DNA of 64,000 nt from Candidatus Krumholzibacteriia bacterium (GCA_029865265.1 JAOUHG010000003.1:62001-126000), one strand, 5' to 3'; positions 53,942-64,000 are shown, counted from the stretch's first letter. The notes: a model not told the origin generated them from the letters alone. Program-made: numbers and translations.

Positions 53942-54019
53942 TCGGGCTTGCCCGTTGACGCTTTCCACACGACTTCCTGCGTTCACTTGTGGCGAACCCG
54001 CGAACGCAGGAGGTTACCC

Positions 54020-54709
54020 ATGGCCGCCATCAAGAACGTTCCCACCCGCACCGCGCGGGCACTCGCGCTGGGACTCGTAATTTCGCTGGGGGCGTGTGGT
54101 TCCGATTCGCCCAGCGACTCAGGGGGACCCCCGTCGGGGGTCTCCTGTCCCGAGGTGCAGGGAACGCCCATCGAGATCAATATCAGCCGGTTCGAGTGGG
54201 AGGGCGCCACGGTCGAGTACAACGGGGCCTCGACGACGACTTACCAGAACCGGGCCACGGTGACGGGTGTGTCGACGCCGGTGGTGGGACCCGGGGATCG
54301 TGTCCTCGTCCGGGTGAGCTTCGCCAATCCGCTCGAGTACGTGAGCGAGGATCCGTGGCTCGTCTCGTTCGTCGTCCAGGGAGGATTCCAGGGGGGATAC
54401 CGCGGGGAGGCGACAATACAACCTCCGCTGTTCACGGGTGACTGGCCGTTGGCCAGCCCGTTCGCGCACTGCGATGCCCTCGAGCAGGACTGGGTGCTCA
54501 CGGCCATCAACATGAGTGTGCGGGCGAGCCCGGCCAAGGGCGAGCGGCTCAACTGCATCGTGTTCGATTGCACGATTCCCGCACAACTGAACATCGGCGC
54601 AACCCCGGTGGCCGCCGCCATTCCCATTGACCAGATCATCTGGTATGCCGTGCGCAGCGACGGTGACCACAGCGGCGACCCGCCACCTATCGAAGCGGTC
54701 AAGCGCTAG
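54020..54709 (+). CDS. Hypothetical lipoprotein
   Basis: 229 residues from ATG at 54020, set by GGAGG eight bases before it. Lipobox LVISLGAC (Cys26), then a Ser/Asp/Gly/Pro-rich linker and a beta-rich body ([38 protein letters not shown]). Two Cys near the end (HCDALEQ and NCIVFDC region) may form a disulfide. No family recognised. It follows the epimerase by 78 bases and converges with the next gene. Confidence 0.75.
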   Translation: MAAIKNVPTRTARALALGLVISLGACGSDSPSDSGGPPSGVSCPEVQGTPIEINISRFEWEGATVEYNGASTTTYQNRATVTGVSTPVVGPGDRVLVRVSFANPLEYVSEDPWLVSFVVQGGFQGGYRGEATIQPPLFTGDWPLASPFAHCDALEQDWVLTAINMSVRASPAKGERLNCIVFDCTIPAQLNIGATPVAAAIPIDQIIWYAVRSDGDHSGDPPPIEAVKR

Positions 54710-54726
54710 GCGGCGCCGGTGCAGCG

Positions 54727-55587
54727 TCAGGGCCTCGCGTAGTCGTAGAAGCCGCGGCCGGTCTTGCGGCCCAGGCGGCCTGCCGCCACCATCTTCTTCA
54801 GGAGCGGGCACGGACGGTACTTGGAGTCGCCCAGGTCGCGGTGCAGCACCTCCATGATGGAGAGGCACACGTCCAGACCGATCAGGTCCGCCAGCGTGAG
54901 CGGCCCCATCGGGTGCGCCATGCCCAGCTTCATCACCTCGTCGATCGACTCCTTCGTGGCCACGCCCTCCATCAGGCAGAACACCGCCTCGTTAATCATG
55001 GGCATGAGCACGCGGTTGGCGACAAAGCCGGGGTAGTCGTTCACCTCCACCGGCGTCTTCCCCAGCGCGCGGCACAGGTCCATGGTGGCGGCGGTGGTGG
55101 CATCGTCGGTCTCGAGCCCGCGGATGATCTCCACCAGCTTCATCACCGGCACCGGGTTCATGAAGTGCATACCGATGAAACGCCTGGGCGCGGGCACCGA
55201 CGCCGCGAGTTCCGTGATCGATATCGACGAGGTGTTGCTGGCGAGAATCGCGGACTCGTCCACGTGGGAGGATACCTCCTTCCAGACGTGTTTCTTGAGC
55301 TCCGGATTCTCGTTGATGGCCTCCACCACCGCCTGGCTCCCGGCCACCGCGGAGAGGCCGGTGTCCGGGCGGATGCGCTCGAGCACCGCCTTCTTGTCCA
55401 CGGGGGTAATGAGTTCCTTCTTCACCATGCGGTCGAGGCTGGTCTCGATGACACCGAGCCCGCGCTTGACCAACGCCTCGTTCACGTCGACCAGTTTCAC
55501 CGCGTGCCCCGCCCGGGCAAACACCTGCGCGATACCCGCGCCCATGGTGCCGGCCCCGATGACGGAGACGCGCTCAATCTTGACCAT
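54727..55587 (-). CDS. 3-hydroxybutyryl-CoA dehydrogenase (second copy)
   Basis: 286 residues from ATG at 55587 with GGAGG upstream. [17 protein letters not shown] nucleotide loop, [12 protein letters not shown], catalytic His in [16 protein letters not shown] and [16 protein letters not shown]. Homologue of the gene at 39350. Last gene of the minus-strand operon meaB, mutase B12 subunit, acyl-CoA dehydrogenase, thiolase, this one. Confidence 0.94.
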   Translation of the reverse strand: MVKIERVSVIGAGTMGAGIAQVFARAGHAVKLVDVNEALVKRGLGVIETSLDRMVKKELITPVDKKAVLERIRPDTGLSAVAGSQAVVEAINENPELKKHVWKEVSSHVDESAILASNTSSISITELAASVPAPRRFIGMHFMNPVPVMKLVEIIRGLETDDATTAATMDLCRALGKTPVEVNDYPGFVANRVLMPMINEAVFCLMEGVATKESIDEVMKLGMAHPMGPLTLADLIGLDVCLSIMEVLHRDLGDSKYRPCPLLKKMVAAGRLGRKTGRGFYDYARP

Positions 55588-55598
55588 GGTTGCCTCCG

Positions 55599-56780
55599 TC
55601 ACGACAGGGTGATGCTCATGGCAACGGCGTTTCCGCCGCCCAGGCACAGCGACACCATGCCGCGTTCGCCGCCGCGCTTGCGCAGCGCGTGGATGAGTGT
55701 TACCAGCAAACGCGCTCCCGACGCGCCGATGGGGTGCCCCAGCGCCACCGCGCCACCATTGACGTTGAGACGCTCTGAGGGAATCTTCAGTTCGCGGATC
55801 AGCGCCACGCCCTGCGCGGAGAAGGCCTCGTTCAGCTCGATCACGTCGTAGTCGGTGATGCGCGTTTTGGTCTTCTCGAGCAGCTTGCCCACCGCCTTGA
55901 GCGGGGCCATCATCACCCATTCGGGCTCCATACCACCGGTGGCGTACGCATCCACGAACGCCAGCACGTCCAGGCCCAGCTCCTTCGCGCGGCTCTCGCT
56001 CATCACCAGCAGCATGGCGGCGCCGTCGTTGATGGTGCTCGCGTTGCCCGCCGTCACGGTCCCCTCCTTGTCGAACACCGGCCGCAGCCTGGCCAGCGAT
56101 TCGACGGAAGTGTCCGCGCGCGGGCCCTCGTCGGCGGAAACCATCAGCGGCTCTTTCTTTCCGCGCGGTACCGTGACGGGCACGATCTCGTCGTTGAAAT
56201 CACCGCGCTGCATGGCGGCGAGCGCCTTCTTGTGGCTCTCCACCGCAAACTCGTCCTGCGCCTCGCGGGTGACCTTGTACTTCTTCGCCACCAGTTCCGC
56301 GGTGTTGCCCATGTGAAAGTCGTTGTAGCAGTCCCACAGGCCGTCGTTGACCATGGCGTCGACCAGGCGTCCGTTGCCCAGGCGCTGCCCGGCCCGGGCG
56401 TCCGGGAGCAGGTAGGGCGACAGGCTCATGTTCTCCATGCCGCCGGCGAGAATCGCGTGCGCGTCGCCCGCGCGGATGGCCTGCGCCGCCAGCATCACCG
56501 ACTTCAGGCCGGAGCCACACACCTTGTTCACTGTAAACGCACCCACCGCCGGTGAGACGCCGCCGAATATGGCCGCCTGGCGCGCGGGCGCCTGGCCGAC
56601 GCCGGCCTGCAGCACGTTGCCGACGATCACTTCGTCGAGCGTCTCCGGGTCGAGTTTGGTGCGGGTGATGGTTTCCTTGATGAGACCGGCGGCGAGGCGC
56701 GGGGCGGGAACGGTCGACAGACCGCCCATGAACCGCCCGATGGGCGTCCGCAACGCCGAAACGATGACAGCGCGTTCCAT
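55599..56780 (-). CDS. Acetyl-CoA acetyltransferase (third thiolase)
   Basis: 393 residues. Cys in [14 protein letters not shown], His in [15 protein letters not shown], Cys in [12 protein letters not shown]-terminal [16 protein letters not shown]. With the acyl-CoA dehydrogenase and 3-hydroxybutyryl-CoA dehydrogenase of the same operon it forms a short-chain beta-oxidation set, lacking only an enoyl-CoA hydratase, which could come from 38558. Confidence 0.94.
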   Translation of the reverse strand: MERAVIVSALRTPIGRFMGGLSTVPAPRLAAGLIKETITRTKLDPETLDEVIVGNVLQAGVGQAPARQAAIFGGVSPAVGAFTVNKVCGSGLKSVMLAAQAIRAGDAHAILAGGMENMSLSPYLLPDARAGQRLGNGRLVDAMVNDGLWDCYNDFHMGNTAELVAKKYKVTREAQDEFAVESHKKALAAMQRGDFNDEIVPVTVPRGKKEPLMVSADEGPRADTSVESLARLRPVFDKEGTVTAGNASTINDGAAMLLVMSESRAKELGLDVLAFVDAYATGGMEPEWVMMAPLKAVGKLLEKTKTRITDYDVIELNEAFSAQGVALIRELKIPSERLNVNGGAVALGHPIGASGARLLVTLIHALRKRGGERGMVSLCLGGGNAVAMSITLS

Positions 56781-56801
56781 GATTATGACTCCTCTCCTGG
56801 C

Positions 56802-57950
56802 TTACTGCCCCAGCACGCTGCGTGCGATGACGAGGCGTTGAATCTCACTGGTTCCTTCGCCGATCTCGGCAAGCTTGGCGTCACGGTAGTACCGTTCCAC
56901 GTTGTACTCGCGGCAGTACCCGTATCCGCCATGCATCTGAATCGCCTGGTCGGTGACGCGCATGGCCACCTCCGAGGCGAACAGCTTGCACATCGACGCG
57001 TAGCGGCCAAACTCCTCCCCGCGATCCTTGCGCTGGGCGGCGTCGTGGATGAGCAGCCGCGCCGCGTGGATCTCGGTGGCCATGTCGGCGACCTTCATCT
57101 GGTTCGCCTGAAAATCGATAATGGGGGTATCGAACTGTTTGCGCTCGCGCCCGAACTTGATGGCGGCCTCCATGGCCGCCTGCGCCAGACCCAGCGCGAA
57201 AGCGCCGATGGAAATGCGCCCGCCCTCCAGCGTCTTCATGAAGGTGCGGAAACCGCCGCCTTCGCTGCCGAGCAGGTTGGCGGCCGGGACTTCGCAGTTG
57301 TCGAACACGATTTCGAAGGTGCCCGACGCGCGCAGCCCCATTTTCTTCTCTTTGGTTCCGATCACGAAACCCGGGAAGTCGTTCTCGATGACGAAGGCGC
57401 TGATCCCCTTGGCTCCCGCGGACGGGTCGGTGACGGCGGTGGCGACCAGGTAGCGGGCCCAGCCCCCGTTGGTCACGTAGATCTTGGTGCCGTTGAGGAT
57501 GTACTTGTCGCCTTTGCGCACCGCGGTGGTCTTCGTGTTGGAGGCGTCGCTTCCCGCCTGCGGCTCGGTGAGGCAGAAGGCGCCGATGGCCTCGCCGCTG
57601 GCGAGTTCCGGCAGGAAACGCTGCTTCTGCTCCTCGCTGCCCATGAGCACGATGGGGCCGCACGCCAGCGAGTTGTGCGCGGCGACACCCAGCGCGGTGG
57701 AGCCGCAGCCGCGCGCGAGTTCCTCGATGACGATGGCGTACGACACGGTGTCGTTGCCCATGCCACCGTACTCGGCGGGAACCACCAGGCCCAGAAACCC
57801 CAGCTCGCCCATCTTTGCGAAACGCTCCACCGGAAACTCGCCGGTCTCGTCGAGATGCGCGGCGGTGGGAGCCAGCTCCGAGTCGGCGTAGCGCCGCGCG
57901 GTCTCCTGGATCATCTGCTGTTCTTCGGTCAGTGTGGGCATCGGGTTCAT
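56802..57950 (-). CDS. Acyl-CoA dehydrogenase, short-chain type
   Basis: 382 residues. [21 protein letters not shown], then [19 protein letters not shown] and the active-site Glu in [19 protein letters not shown], the butyryl/short-chain acyl-CoA dehydrogenase pattern. Oxidises acyl-CoA to 2-enoyl-CoA and passes electrons to ETF; no etf gene is in the window. Third gene of the operon. Confidence 0.93.
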   Translation of the reverse strand: MNPMPTLTEEQQMIQETARRYADSELAPTAAHLDETGEFPVERFAKMGELGFLGLVVPAEYGGMGNDTVSYAIVIEELARGCGSTALGVAAHNSLACGPIVLMGSEEQKQRFLPELASGEAIGAFCLTEPQAGSDASNTKTTAVRKGDKYILNGTKIYVTNGGWARYLVATAVTDPSAGAKGISAFVIENDFPGFVIGTKEKKMGLRASGTFEIVFDNCEVPAANLLGSEGGGFRTFMKTLEGGRISIGAFALGLAQAAMEAAIKFGRERKQFDTPIIDFQANQMKVADMATEIHAARLLIHDAAQRKDRGEEFGRYASMCKLFASEVAMRVTDQAIQMHGGYGYCREYNVERYYRDAKLAEIGEGTSEIQRLVIARSVLGQ

Positions 57951-57982
57951 GTATTCTCTTTTCTATGTAGTTTCACGCCGGG

Positions 57983-58396
57983 CTATGCGCCGGCGCTTCG
58001 TCCCGGGAACAGGTTCCCGATGAAGCTGACGACATCGCGCGTGCTGGTTCCGGGGCCGAACACGCCCGCCACCCCGGGAATTGCCAGCAGTGACTTTGCG
58101 TCCGCGTCGGGGATGATGCCGCCCGCGACCAGCGGTACGTCGGCGAGGCCGGCACCGTTCATGAGTTCGCGCACGCGCGGGATCAGCGTCATGTGCGCCC
58201 CCGAGAGGATGCTCACCGACACCAGGTCGGCGTCCTCCTGCACGGCGGCCTCCACGATCATCTCCGGTGTCTGGTGCAGCCCGGTGTAGACGACCTCCAT
58301 GCCGGCGTCACGCAGCGCGTTGGCGATCACCTTGGCCCCGCGGTCGTGACCGTCCAGGCCGGGCTTGCCGATGAGAACTTTGAGGGGACGTTTCAT
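57983..58396 (-). CDS. Methylmalonyl-CoA mutase cobalamin-binding subunit
   Basis: 137 residues, a single B12-binding domain. DxHxxG motif GLDGHDRG (Asp15, His17, Gly20), [10 protein letters not shown], and GGIIPDAD with the C-terminal [11 protein letters not shown]. It is the C-terminal domain of fused methylmalonyl-CoA mutases as a separate protein and must pair with the large subunit at 51882. Its start overlaps the end of meaB by one base. Confidence 0.93.
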   Translation of the reverse strand: MKRPLKVLIGKPGLDGHDRGAKVIANALRDAGMEVVYTGLHQTPEMIVEAAVQEDADLVSVSILSGAHMTLIPRVRELMNGAGLADVPLVAGGIIPDADAKSLLAIPGVAGVFGPGTSTRDVVSFIGNLFPGRSAGA

Positions 58397-59349
58397 CAGG
58401 ATGCCTTCGGGCCGAGGCCCCGGGATATCTCCCGCGCGGCCCGGTAGGGCGAGAGTTCGCCGCCCGCCACGCGTGCAACCATACCATCAAACTCGGCGCG
58501 GGCGGTAGGGTCACGCCGCCAGGCGTCCCGCCACGCGTCTTCCACCAGGGCGCGCACCCGCTCGGCCAGCGCCTCGCGCCGGCGCTGCTCGCCACGCCCA
58601 TCCCGGGCAAGGTGCGCCCGGTGCGCTTCCAGCGCCGCTTCGAGCGCGTCCAGTCCGGAGCCGTCGCTGCCCACGGTCTGTATGACCGGCGGCACCCATT
58701 CTCCCGGCCGGCGCAGCCCGGCAATAGCGGTGAGGTCCGCCGCGAATCCGTCCGCGCCCGGGCGGTCGGACTTGTTCACAACGAACACGTCGGCCACTTC
58801 CAGCAGGCCCGCCTTGAGGCTCTGGACCTCGTCGCCCGACTCCGGTGTCATGACCACCGCAATGGTGTCGGCGGCAAAACGAATGCGCGTCTCCACCTGC
58901 CCCACCCCCATTGTCTCCAGCAGGACGACGTCGCGCCCGAACGCGTCCAGAACATCGGCCAGCTCGCAGGCCAGCGGGCTCATTCCGGTTTCGCTGCCCC
59001 GGCTGGCGACGGAACGCACGAACACGCCCGCGTCCCCCGCCGCGCTGGACATGCGCACGCGGTCGCCGAGCACGGCACCCCCGGAGAACGGACTCGAGGG
59101 ATCCTCCGCAACCACGCCGACGCTGCGGCCGGCATGGCGGAGGCGCCGGGTGAGGCCGTCCGCCAGGGTGCTCTTGCCGGCGCCGCCGGGGCCGGTGAGC
59201 GCGATGCGGCGCGCGCGGCCCGTGCGGGCGAAAAGTGCATCCAGAACGGTCTCTGCGTCACCCCCGCCGCGCTCGACGACGGACATCAGGCGCGACGCGG
59301 CGAGAACGTCGCCGGACGCAAAACGCGCGAGCAGATCCTGGGTCTTCAT
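58396..59349 (-). CDS. meaB: MeaB/ArgK-family GTPase, mutase chaperone
   Basis: 317 residues from ATG at 59349; the upstream frame to 59463 begins at the likely transcription start and is not used. Walker [10 protein letters not shown] (53-61), [15 protein letters not shown], base motif NKSD, and [11 protein letters not shown]. MeaB guards loading and repair of adenosylcobalamin on methylmalonyl-CoA mutase. The next gene is the mutase B12 subunit, which supports the role. First gene of the operon; promoter just upstream. Confidence 0.92.
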   Translation of the reverse strand: MKTQDLLARFASGDVLAASRLMSVVERGGGDAETVLDALFARTGRARRIALTGPGGAGKSTLADGLTRRLRHAGRSVGVVAEDPSSPFSGGAVLGDRVRMSSAAGDAGVFVRSVASRGSETGMSPLACELADVLDAFGRDVVLLETMGVGQVETRIRFAADTIAVVMTPESGDEVQSLKAGLLEVADVFVVNKSDRPGADGFAADLTAIAGLRRPGEWVPPVIQTVGSDGSGLDALEAALEAHRAHLARDGRGEQRRREALAERVRALVEDAWRDAWRRDPTARAEFDGMVARVAGGELSPYRAAREISRGLGPKAS

Positions 59350-59465
59350 GGTCAGCGTAACCGGCGCTGCACCCCGGGGGGCGCGTGCCGGTGAGAGCGC
59401 AGCAATGGCGGGTCGGGCGTCCGCCCGGTAGCCCCAGGCAAACGCCAAACTCATTGTTTCCAAGT

Positions 59466-59495
59466 AAGTTACTAAACCGGGCGCGGGCCTGTCAA
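59466..59495 (-). promoter_or_regulatory. Promoter of the meaB operon
   Basis: Minus strand: consensus TTGACA (59495-59490), 18-base spacer, TAACTT (59471-59466). The predicted leader to meaB is about 110 bases. Confidence 0.6.
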
Positions 59496-59589
59496 CTGCT
59501 GATCCCGCCCCCCACCGGCAACGCTCGGGGCGGATTGTCTGTCGGTTTACGGTTTCAAGTCACGGCCCTGCGGGGACGCAGCCCCTGCA

Positions 59590-60219
59590 TCAGCCGCGGT
59601 AGAGCGCCTTGATCCGTCCCCAGGTGGACGCCTGGGTCGGGGTCGGGCACGCAACGGTCTCCCCGGGCGACGGGTTGCACCCCGTGGCCGTGGGCGGCTG
59701 CGAACCGGTGTACGGGTTGAGCCCGTCGAACACCACCCAGCCACCGCTGCCACTGGGCATGCGCCCGAACGAACGGTCGTCGGCGACCTCGACGGTCACG
59801 TACGCCTGCGCGTCCGTCACCGAGATATCCGCGCCGTTGATTTCGTACAGCGTAACGGTGTCGCCGCCGTTGTTCAGACTGAAGCCGAACTGGCCCACAC
59901 CGTTGGCCGCCTGCCACGTAACCACGTCCGAGCCGTAGTACACCTTCACCTCGCCGGGCGCGAGACTCCCGGAGAGCGCGAAGCGGAACGACTCACCCGC
60001 GGACGCGTCGGAGATGCGGTAGTTGGAGAGGTCCACCGCCGCGGTGCCCGTGTTCACGATCTCGACCCACTCGTCGAGTTTCGAGTCCACCGCGCCGTCG
60101 CCGTCCCAGTCGCTGGCGGGATCCGCCAGCAGCTCGTTGAGGCGCACATCCGCCACGCCCTGCGGCGCAAGCGCAGCCATCACGGTCAAACATGAAATGA
60201 AAAAGGCAACGTACTTCAT
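59590..60219 (-). CDS. Secreted lamin-tail-domain protein
   Basis: 209 residues from ATG at 60219, behind GGGAGGAGG. Signal peptide about 1-23 (CLTVMAALAPQGVAD). The mature chain opens with RLNELLADPASDWDGDG, split as given, and WVEIVNTGTAAVDLSNYRISD, the lamin tail domain (LTD) that is common in exported bacterial proteins and often joined to nucleases or sorting modules. Here it stands alone, with a short Pro/Thr-rich tail. Function unknown; it may bind DNA, polysaccharide or other envelope proteins. Confidence 0.8.
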   Translation of the reverse strand: MKYVAFFISCLTVMAALAPQGVADVRLNELLADPASDWDGDGAVDSKLDEWVEIVNTGTAAVDLSNYRISDASAGESFRFALSGSLAPGEVKVYYGSDVVTWQAANGVGQFGFSLNNGGDTVTLYEINGADISVTDAQAYVTVEVADDRSFGRMPSGSGGWVVFDGLNPYTGSQPPTATGCNPSPGETVACPTPTQASTWGRIKALYRG

Positions 60220-60327
60220 CCTCACATCCTCCTCCCATGCCCCTTCCGTTGCCGGTGGAATTGGCGGGATCAACGGGGCAGACTATAGCACGGGCTGGCG
60301 GGGAGCGCAAGCGCGTCGCGGGGGTTC

Positions 60328-61761
60328 CTAGCGCCGCTTCTCGAGCAGGGACTTGATGAGGTCGGTGGCCAGCTTGGGGTTGGCCTTGCCGCGGGTGCGC
60401 TTCATGAGCTGCCCCACGAAGAACTGCAGCAGCTGTTCCTTGCCGGCGAGATAGCGCGCCACCTCGTCGGGGTGCGCGTCGATCACCGCGGCGGCTTCCG
60501 TCTCGATGGCGGCATTGTCGCTGACCTGTTCGAGTCCGAGGCGCTTCATGACGGCTTCGGCGGATTCCCCCGGCTTTTGCAGCATCTCGGCAAAGATCGT
60601 CTTGGCGGCACTGGAGTTCACCTTGCCGCTGCCCTGCAGTACCACCAGGCCGGCCAGCGCCGCCGGCTCCAATGCGAAGGCATCGATCTCGATACCGGCA
60701 TCATTCAACTCGCGCGACACCTCGCCCATCATCCAGTTGCTCGCCGCCTTGGCGTCCGCGCCCGCCCTTACGACGTCCTCGTAGTAGTCCGCCATGGCGC
60801 GCGACGCCGTAAGTACGCCGGCGTCGTACACGGGCAATTTGTACTGCGCCACGAAACGCTCCCGCTTTGCATCCGGCAGTTCGGGCAGCGCGGCGCGCAC
60901 CGTCTCCAGGAATGCCTCGGCCACGCGCAGCACGCGCAGGTCCGGCTCCGGGAAGTAGCGGTAGTCGTGCGCCTCCTCCTTGCTGCGCATCACCGTGGCG
61001 CGCCCCGCCGCGGGGTCCCACAACAGCGTATCCTGCGTCACCCGTCCGCCCGAGGACAGGACCTTCTCCTGGCGCTCGAGTTCATATTCGATGGCCTGCT
61101 CGACCTGCTTGAACGAGTTGAGGTTCTTCACCTCGGTCTTCACCCCGAAGGCCTCGGTTCCCGTCTCGCGCACCGAGACGTTCACGTCGCAGCGCAGGCT
61201 CCCCTCCTCCATGTTGCCGTCGCAGATCTCCAGGTAGCGCACCAGCGAGCGCAGCTTCTGCAGGTACTCCGACGCGGCGGCGGCGGTACGCAGGTCCGGC
61301 TCGCTCACGATCTCCACCAGCGGCACGCCGCTGCGGTTCATGTCCACCAGGCTGTGGTCGGCGCCGTCCACGTGGACCAGCTTGCCGGCGTCCTCCTCCA
61401 GGTGGATGCGGTGGATGCGGATGCGCTTGCCGCTCTCCAGCGCCAGCTCCCCGTCGCGGCACAGCGGCGTGTCGAACTGCGAGATCTGGTAGTCCTTGGG
61501 ACAGTCGGGATAGAAGTAGTTCTTGCGCGCAAAGATGCTCTCACGCGCGATCGTGCAGCCCGTGGCCAGGCCGAGCCGCACCGCGTACTCCACCGCACTG
61601 GCGTTGGCCACCGGCAGCGCACCCGGCAGCCCCAGGCACACCGGACACACCTGCGTGTTGGGCTTGCCGCCGTAGGCCGCCGAACACCCGCAGAACATCT
61701 TGCTCTGCGTGCGCAGCTGCGCGTGGACCTCGAGTCCGATGACGGCTTCGTAGCGTGGCAT
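60328..61761 (-). CDS. gatB: Asp-tRNA(Asn)/Glu-tRNA(Gln) amidotransferase subunit B
   Basis: 477 residues from ATG at 61761 (GAGG upstream), one base past the stop of gatA. N-terminal YEAVIGLEVHAQLRTQSKMF, metal site around CPVCLGLPGALP, and the YFYPDCPKDYQISQFD stretch of the kinase-like core; C-terminal YqeY-like tail domain (about 380-477) binds the tRNA. It activates misacylated tRNA with ATP for amidation. Operon gatC, gatA, gatB. Confidence 0.97.
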   Translation of the reverse strand: MPRYEAVIGLEVHAQLRTQSKMFCGCSAAYGGKPNTQVCPVCLGLPGALPVANASAVEYAVRLGLATGCTIARESIFARKNYFYPDCPKDYQISQFDTPLCRDGELALESGKRIRIHRIHLEEDAGKLVHVDGADHSLVDMNRSGVPLVEIVSEPDLRTAAAASEYLQKLRSLVRYLEICDGNMEEGSLRCDVNVSVRETGTEAFGVKTEVKNLNSFKQVEQAIEYELERQEKVLSSGGRVTQDTLLWDPAAGRATVMRSKEEAHDYRYFPEPDLRVLRVAEAFLETVRAALPELPDAKRERFVAQYKLPVYDAGVLTASRAMADYYEDVVRAGADAKAASNWMMGEVSRELNDAGIEIDAFALEPAALAGLVVLQGSGKVNSSAAKTIFAEMLQKPGESAEAVMKRLGLEQVSDNAAIETEAAAVIDAHPDEVARYLAGKEQLLQFFVGQLMKRTRGKANPKLATDLIKSLLEKRR

Positions 61762-61762
61762 A

Positions 61763-63229
61763 TTATCCTCGCAGAGCGGGGGCGACCGCACCCGCCGGGA
61801 AGTCCACCAGCCGTTCGAGGCCCGCCGCGACACGCAGCAGGGGCGCCTCCTGGAAGGCACGCCCGACGAGCTGCACGCCGATGGGGAGTCTCTCGTCCGA
61901 CAGGCCACACGGAATGGAGATCCCGGGCAGCCCGGCCAGGTTCACCGGAATGGTGAACACGTCGTTCATGTACATGAGAATCGGGTCGTCGGTCTTCTCA
62001 CCCAGCTTGAACGCCGTGGTCGGCGCGGTCGGCAGCATCACGGTGTCGCAGCGTGAAAACGCCCTTACGAAGTCCGCGATGATGAGCGAGCGCACCTGCT
62101 GGGCGCGCTTGTAGTATGCGTCGTAGTAGCCGGCGCTCAGCACGTAGGTGCCAAGCAGCACGCGCCGTTTCACCTCGGCGCCGAAGCCCTCCTCGCGCGT
62201 CCGGGTGTACATCTCGACCAGCGTTTCGGCGTGGGGCGAACGATGCCCGTAGCGCACACCGTCGAAGCGGGCCAGGTTGGCGCTCGCCTCGGCGTTGGCG
62301 ATGATGTAGTACGCGGCCAGACCGTGGTCCGCGTGCGGAAGCTCGACGTCCTCGATGACGGCGCCCTCGCGCCGCGCACCCTCCACCGCCGCCTTGAAGG
62401 AGGCGAGCACGCCGGGGTCGAGCGATTCGCCGAGGAAGCTCCACGGCACGCCGATCTTGACACCCTTGAGCCCGCGGTCCAGATCGCTTGAAAAATCGGG
62501 CACGGGTGCCGACGCGCTGGTCGCATCGCGCGGATCGCGACCGCACATGACGTTGAGCATGGTGGCACAGTCGCCCACCGTGCGCGTGAAGGGGCCGATC
62601 TGATCCAGCGAACTGGCGAACGCCACCAGTCCGTAACGCGATACGCGCCCGTAGGTGGGCTTCATCCCCACCACGCCGCAGAAGCTCGCCGGCTGGCGGA
62701 TGGAACCGCCCGTGTCGCTGCCCAACGACGCCGCCGCCATCCCCGCCGCCACCGCCGCCGCGGAGCCGCCGCTGGACCCGCCCGGTGCGCGCGTCGTGTC
62801 CCAGGGGTTGTGGGTGGGGCCGAAGCCGGAGTTCTCGGTGGACGAACCCATGGCGAACTCATCCAGGTTGGTCTTGCCGATCACCACCGCACCCGCCGCG
62901 TGGAGCTTCTCCACCACCGTCGCCGTATACGGCGGACGGTAGGCGCCGAGGATGCGCGAACCGCAGGTGGTGCTGCTGCCCCGGATGCAGATGTTGTCCT
63001 TGATGGCGACGGGGACACCGCCCAGCGGGAGCGAACGGTAGTCGCCGGATTCGGACAGCGCGCGCGCGCGCGCCAGCGCTGCCTCGCGGTGCACGTCGAG
63101 AAAGGCCACCACCTCGCCCTCGCGCGCGCCGATGGCCACCAGTGCTGCTTCGCACGCCTGCACGGGGTCAACCTCGCCCGCGGTCATGCGCTTGCGCAGA
63201 TCGCCGATGGACAGTTCGTTCAGTTTCAC
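61763..63229 (-). CDS. gatA: Asp-tRNA(Asn)/Glu-tRNA(Gln) amidotransferase subunit A
   Basis: 488 residues. Amidase signature: Lys in VAIKDNICIRG, then GGSSGGSAAAVAAG and DTGGSIRQPA with the Ser-cis-Ser-Lys triad. It releases ammonia from glutamine and channels it to GatB. Its ATG overlaps gatC by four bases. Confidence 0.97.
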   Translation of the reverse strand: MKLNELSIGDLRKRMTAGEVDPVQACEAALVAIGAREGEVVAFLDVHREAALARARALSESGDYRSLPLGGVPVAIKDNICIRGSSTTCGSRILGAYRPPYTATVVEKLHAAGAVVIGKTNLDEFAMGSSTENSGFGPTHNPWDTTRAPGGSSGGSAAAVAAGMAAASLGSDTGGSIRQPASFCGVVGMKPTYGRVSRYGLVAFASSLDQIGPFTRTVGDCATMLNVMCGRDPRDATSASAPVPDFSSDLDRGLKGVKIGVPWSFLGESLDPGVLASFKAAVEGARREGAVIEDVELPHADHGLAAYYIIANAEASANLARFDGVRYGHRSPHAETLVEMYTRTREEGFGAEVKRRVLLGTYVLSAGYYDAYYKRAQQVRSLIIADFVRAFSRCDTVMLPTAPTTAFKLGEKTDDPILMYMNDVFTIPVNLAGLPGISIPCGLSDERLPIGVQLVGRAFQEAPLLRVAAGLERLVDFPAGAVAPALRG

Positions 63230-63537
63230 GATTCCTCGCCGCGGGAAATGACGCGGGGCACGCGGAAGAATTCTCCGGTCGCGTCCGGCGCCTGCGAAAG
63301 CACCTCGCTGCGTTCCAGCCCGGGGGTGACAACGTCCTCGCGCAGGTCGCTGCCGGCGTCTTCGAGCGACATGGCCCGCGTGGGCTCCACCCCGGCCACG
63401 TCCACCGCCTGCAGCCGCTCCACAAGCGCCACGATGCGGTTGAGCTGCTCGGTGATGGGCCCCACCTCACCGGGCGCGAGGTCGATGCGCGCGAGGCGCT
63501 CGAGGTGGCGGATGACGTCGCGATCGATCTTGCTCAT
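63226..63537 (-). CDS. gatC: Asp-tRNA(Asn)/Glu-tRNA(Gln) amidotransferase subunit C
   Basis: 103 residues from ATG at 63537. Pattern DRDVIRHLERLARIDLAPGE, LNRIVALVERLQAVDVAGVEPT and LREDVVTPG is that of GatC, the small clamp that holds GatA and GatB together. The longer frame to 63966 is the antisense of the helicase gene. First gene of gatCAB. Confidence 0.95.
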   Translation of the reverse strand: MSKIDRDVIRHLERLARIDLAPGEVGPITEQLNRIVALVERLQAVDVAGVEPTRAMSLEDAGSDLREDVVTPGLERSEVLSQAPDATGEFFRVPRVISRGEES

Positions 63538-63551
63538 GGTGTCCTCGCTGC

Positions 63552-64000
63552 CTAAAGCGGCCGCATGGGCGCGTACTGGGCGATGAACTTGCGCTCGCCG
63601 CCGGCGTCGAAAATTACCGTCACCCGCATCTGTTCGCCCTGCCCTTCCACGCGGCGCACGATACCCTTGCCGAATCGCTCGTGCACGATACGCGTTCCCA
63701 CCTGGTAGCCAGGCACGGTCGCACCGCGCGGCGCCGGCTCCTGGGAGAACGCGGCCTCGTCGGGCGCCTCCGGCTGGGCGTACTCGTCGATCACGGAACG
63801 GGCGCGCGACCACACCGACCCGCCGTTGAACAGCGACACGCCGCGCGAGACCACCGGCTCCACCGGGGTCTCCAGGCAACGCTCGGGAATCTCGGACAGG
63901 AAGCGCGACGGCAACCCGCCCTCCATGAGCCCCATGCGCCGGCGCATACCCGCAAACGTCAGACACAACCGGCGCCGCGCCCGCGTCATTCCCACATAGA
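63552..64000 (-). CDS. UvrD/PcrA-type DNA helicase, C-terminal end (5' part outside window)
   Basis: About 149 codons are visible, reading from the window edge. Helicase motif VI is complete (YVGMTRARRRLCLTFA), followed by the linker and the C-terminal Tudor-like domain (IVHERFGKGIVRRVEGQGE, then FIAQYAPMRPL) typical of PcrA/UvrD. Superfamily 1A helicases unwind DNA in mismatch and excision repair. Stop at 63552, 14 bases before gatC. Confidence 0.9.
   Translation of the reverse strand, partial: YVGMTRARRRLCLTFAGMRRRMGLMEGGLPSRFLSEIPERCLETPVEPVVSRGVSLFNGGSVWSRARSVIDEYAQPEAPDEAAFSQEPAPRGATVPGYQVGTRIVHERFGKGIVRRVEGQGEQMRVTVIFDAGGERKFIAQYAPMRPL

Overview
The window is a GC-rich, gene-dense bacterial chromosome segment of ordinary core metabolism plus several unusual redox, corrinoid and SOS genes. 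Secreted proteins with a FlgD/T9SS-like sorting domain (asparagine-proline rich NPFNPST motif), lamin-tail and lipoprotein genes, large CXXCH cytochromes and c-type porins point to a Gram-negative of the FCB/Eisenbacteria-Latescibacteria type, probably from a metagenome. That placement is inference from gene style, not from a marker tree. No CRISPR array, insertion sequence, prophage or rRNA was seen.

Layout. 1-3.2 kb: end of a porin gene, an FMN-binding protein, a small membrane protein, a PAP2 phosphatase and a short scar holding two gene relics. 3.2-8.8 kb: a pentaheme cytochrome, then a four-gene corrinoid methyltransferase operon and tRNA-Glu. 9.4-15 kb: a KAS III-like enzyme and a MacAB-like efflux operon (adaptor, ATPase, two permeases). 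15.1-17.7 kb: a heme-bearing porin and a second pentaheme cytochrome. 17.9-22.4 kb: lexA behind a DnaE-like gene whose PHP and polymerase active sites are degraded, facing a tetR gene. 22.6-29 kb: tRNA-Lys, purA, serA, a class V aminotransferase, engB and an acyl-CoA synthetase. 29-35 kb: the proteostasis run tRNA-Leu, tig, clpP, clpX, lon.

35-41.5 kb is one catabolic operon: thiolase, 3-hydroxyacyl-CoA dehydrogenase, crotonase, glutaryl-CoA-type dehydrogenase, a second thiolase and an isopropylmalate-type dehydrogenase; together they could take glutaryl-CoA to two acetyl-CoA. 41.7-48 kb holds secreted proteins (a glycosidase-like protein with a CBM48-type domain, an M6 protease, a lipoprotein). 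48.3-53.9 kb carries the propionyl-CoA pathway (carboxylase subunits, mutase large subunit, epimerase). 54.7-59.3 kb, on the other strand, carries the mutase B12 subunit, its MeaB chaperone and a second beta-oxidation set. 59.6-64 kb: a lamin-tail protein, gatB-gatA-gatC and the 3' end of a UvrD/PcrA helicase.

Most notable: (1) the operon at 4.8-8.5 kb encodes homocysteine-binding, cobalamin-binding and reactivation modules of MetH as separate proteins, with an MttB-family methyltransferase where the folate module would be, which suggests methionine synthesis directly from a methylated amine; (2) the pseudo-polymerase that keeps a beta-clamp-like motif and overlaps lexA; (3) LexA itself carries Cys in place of the catalytic Ser.
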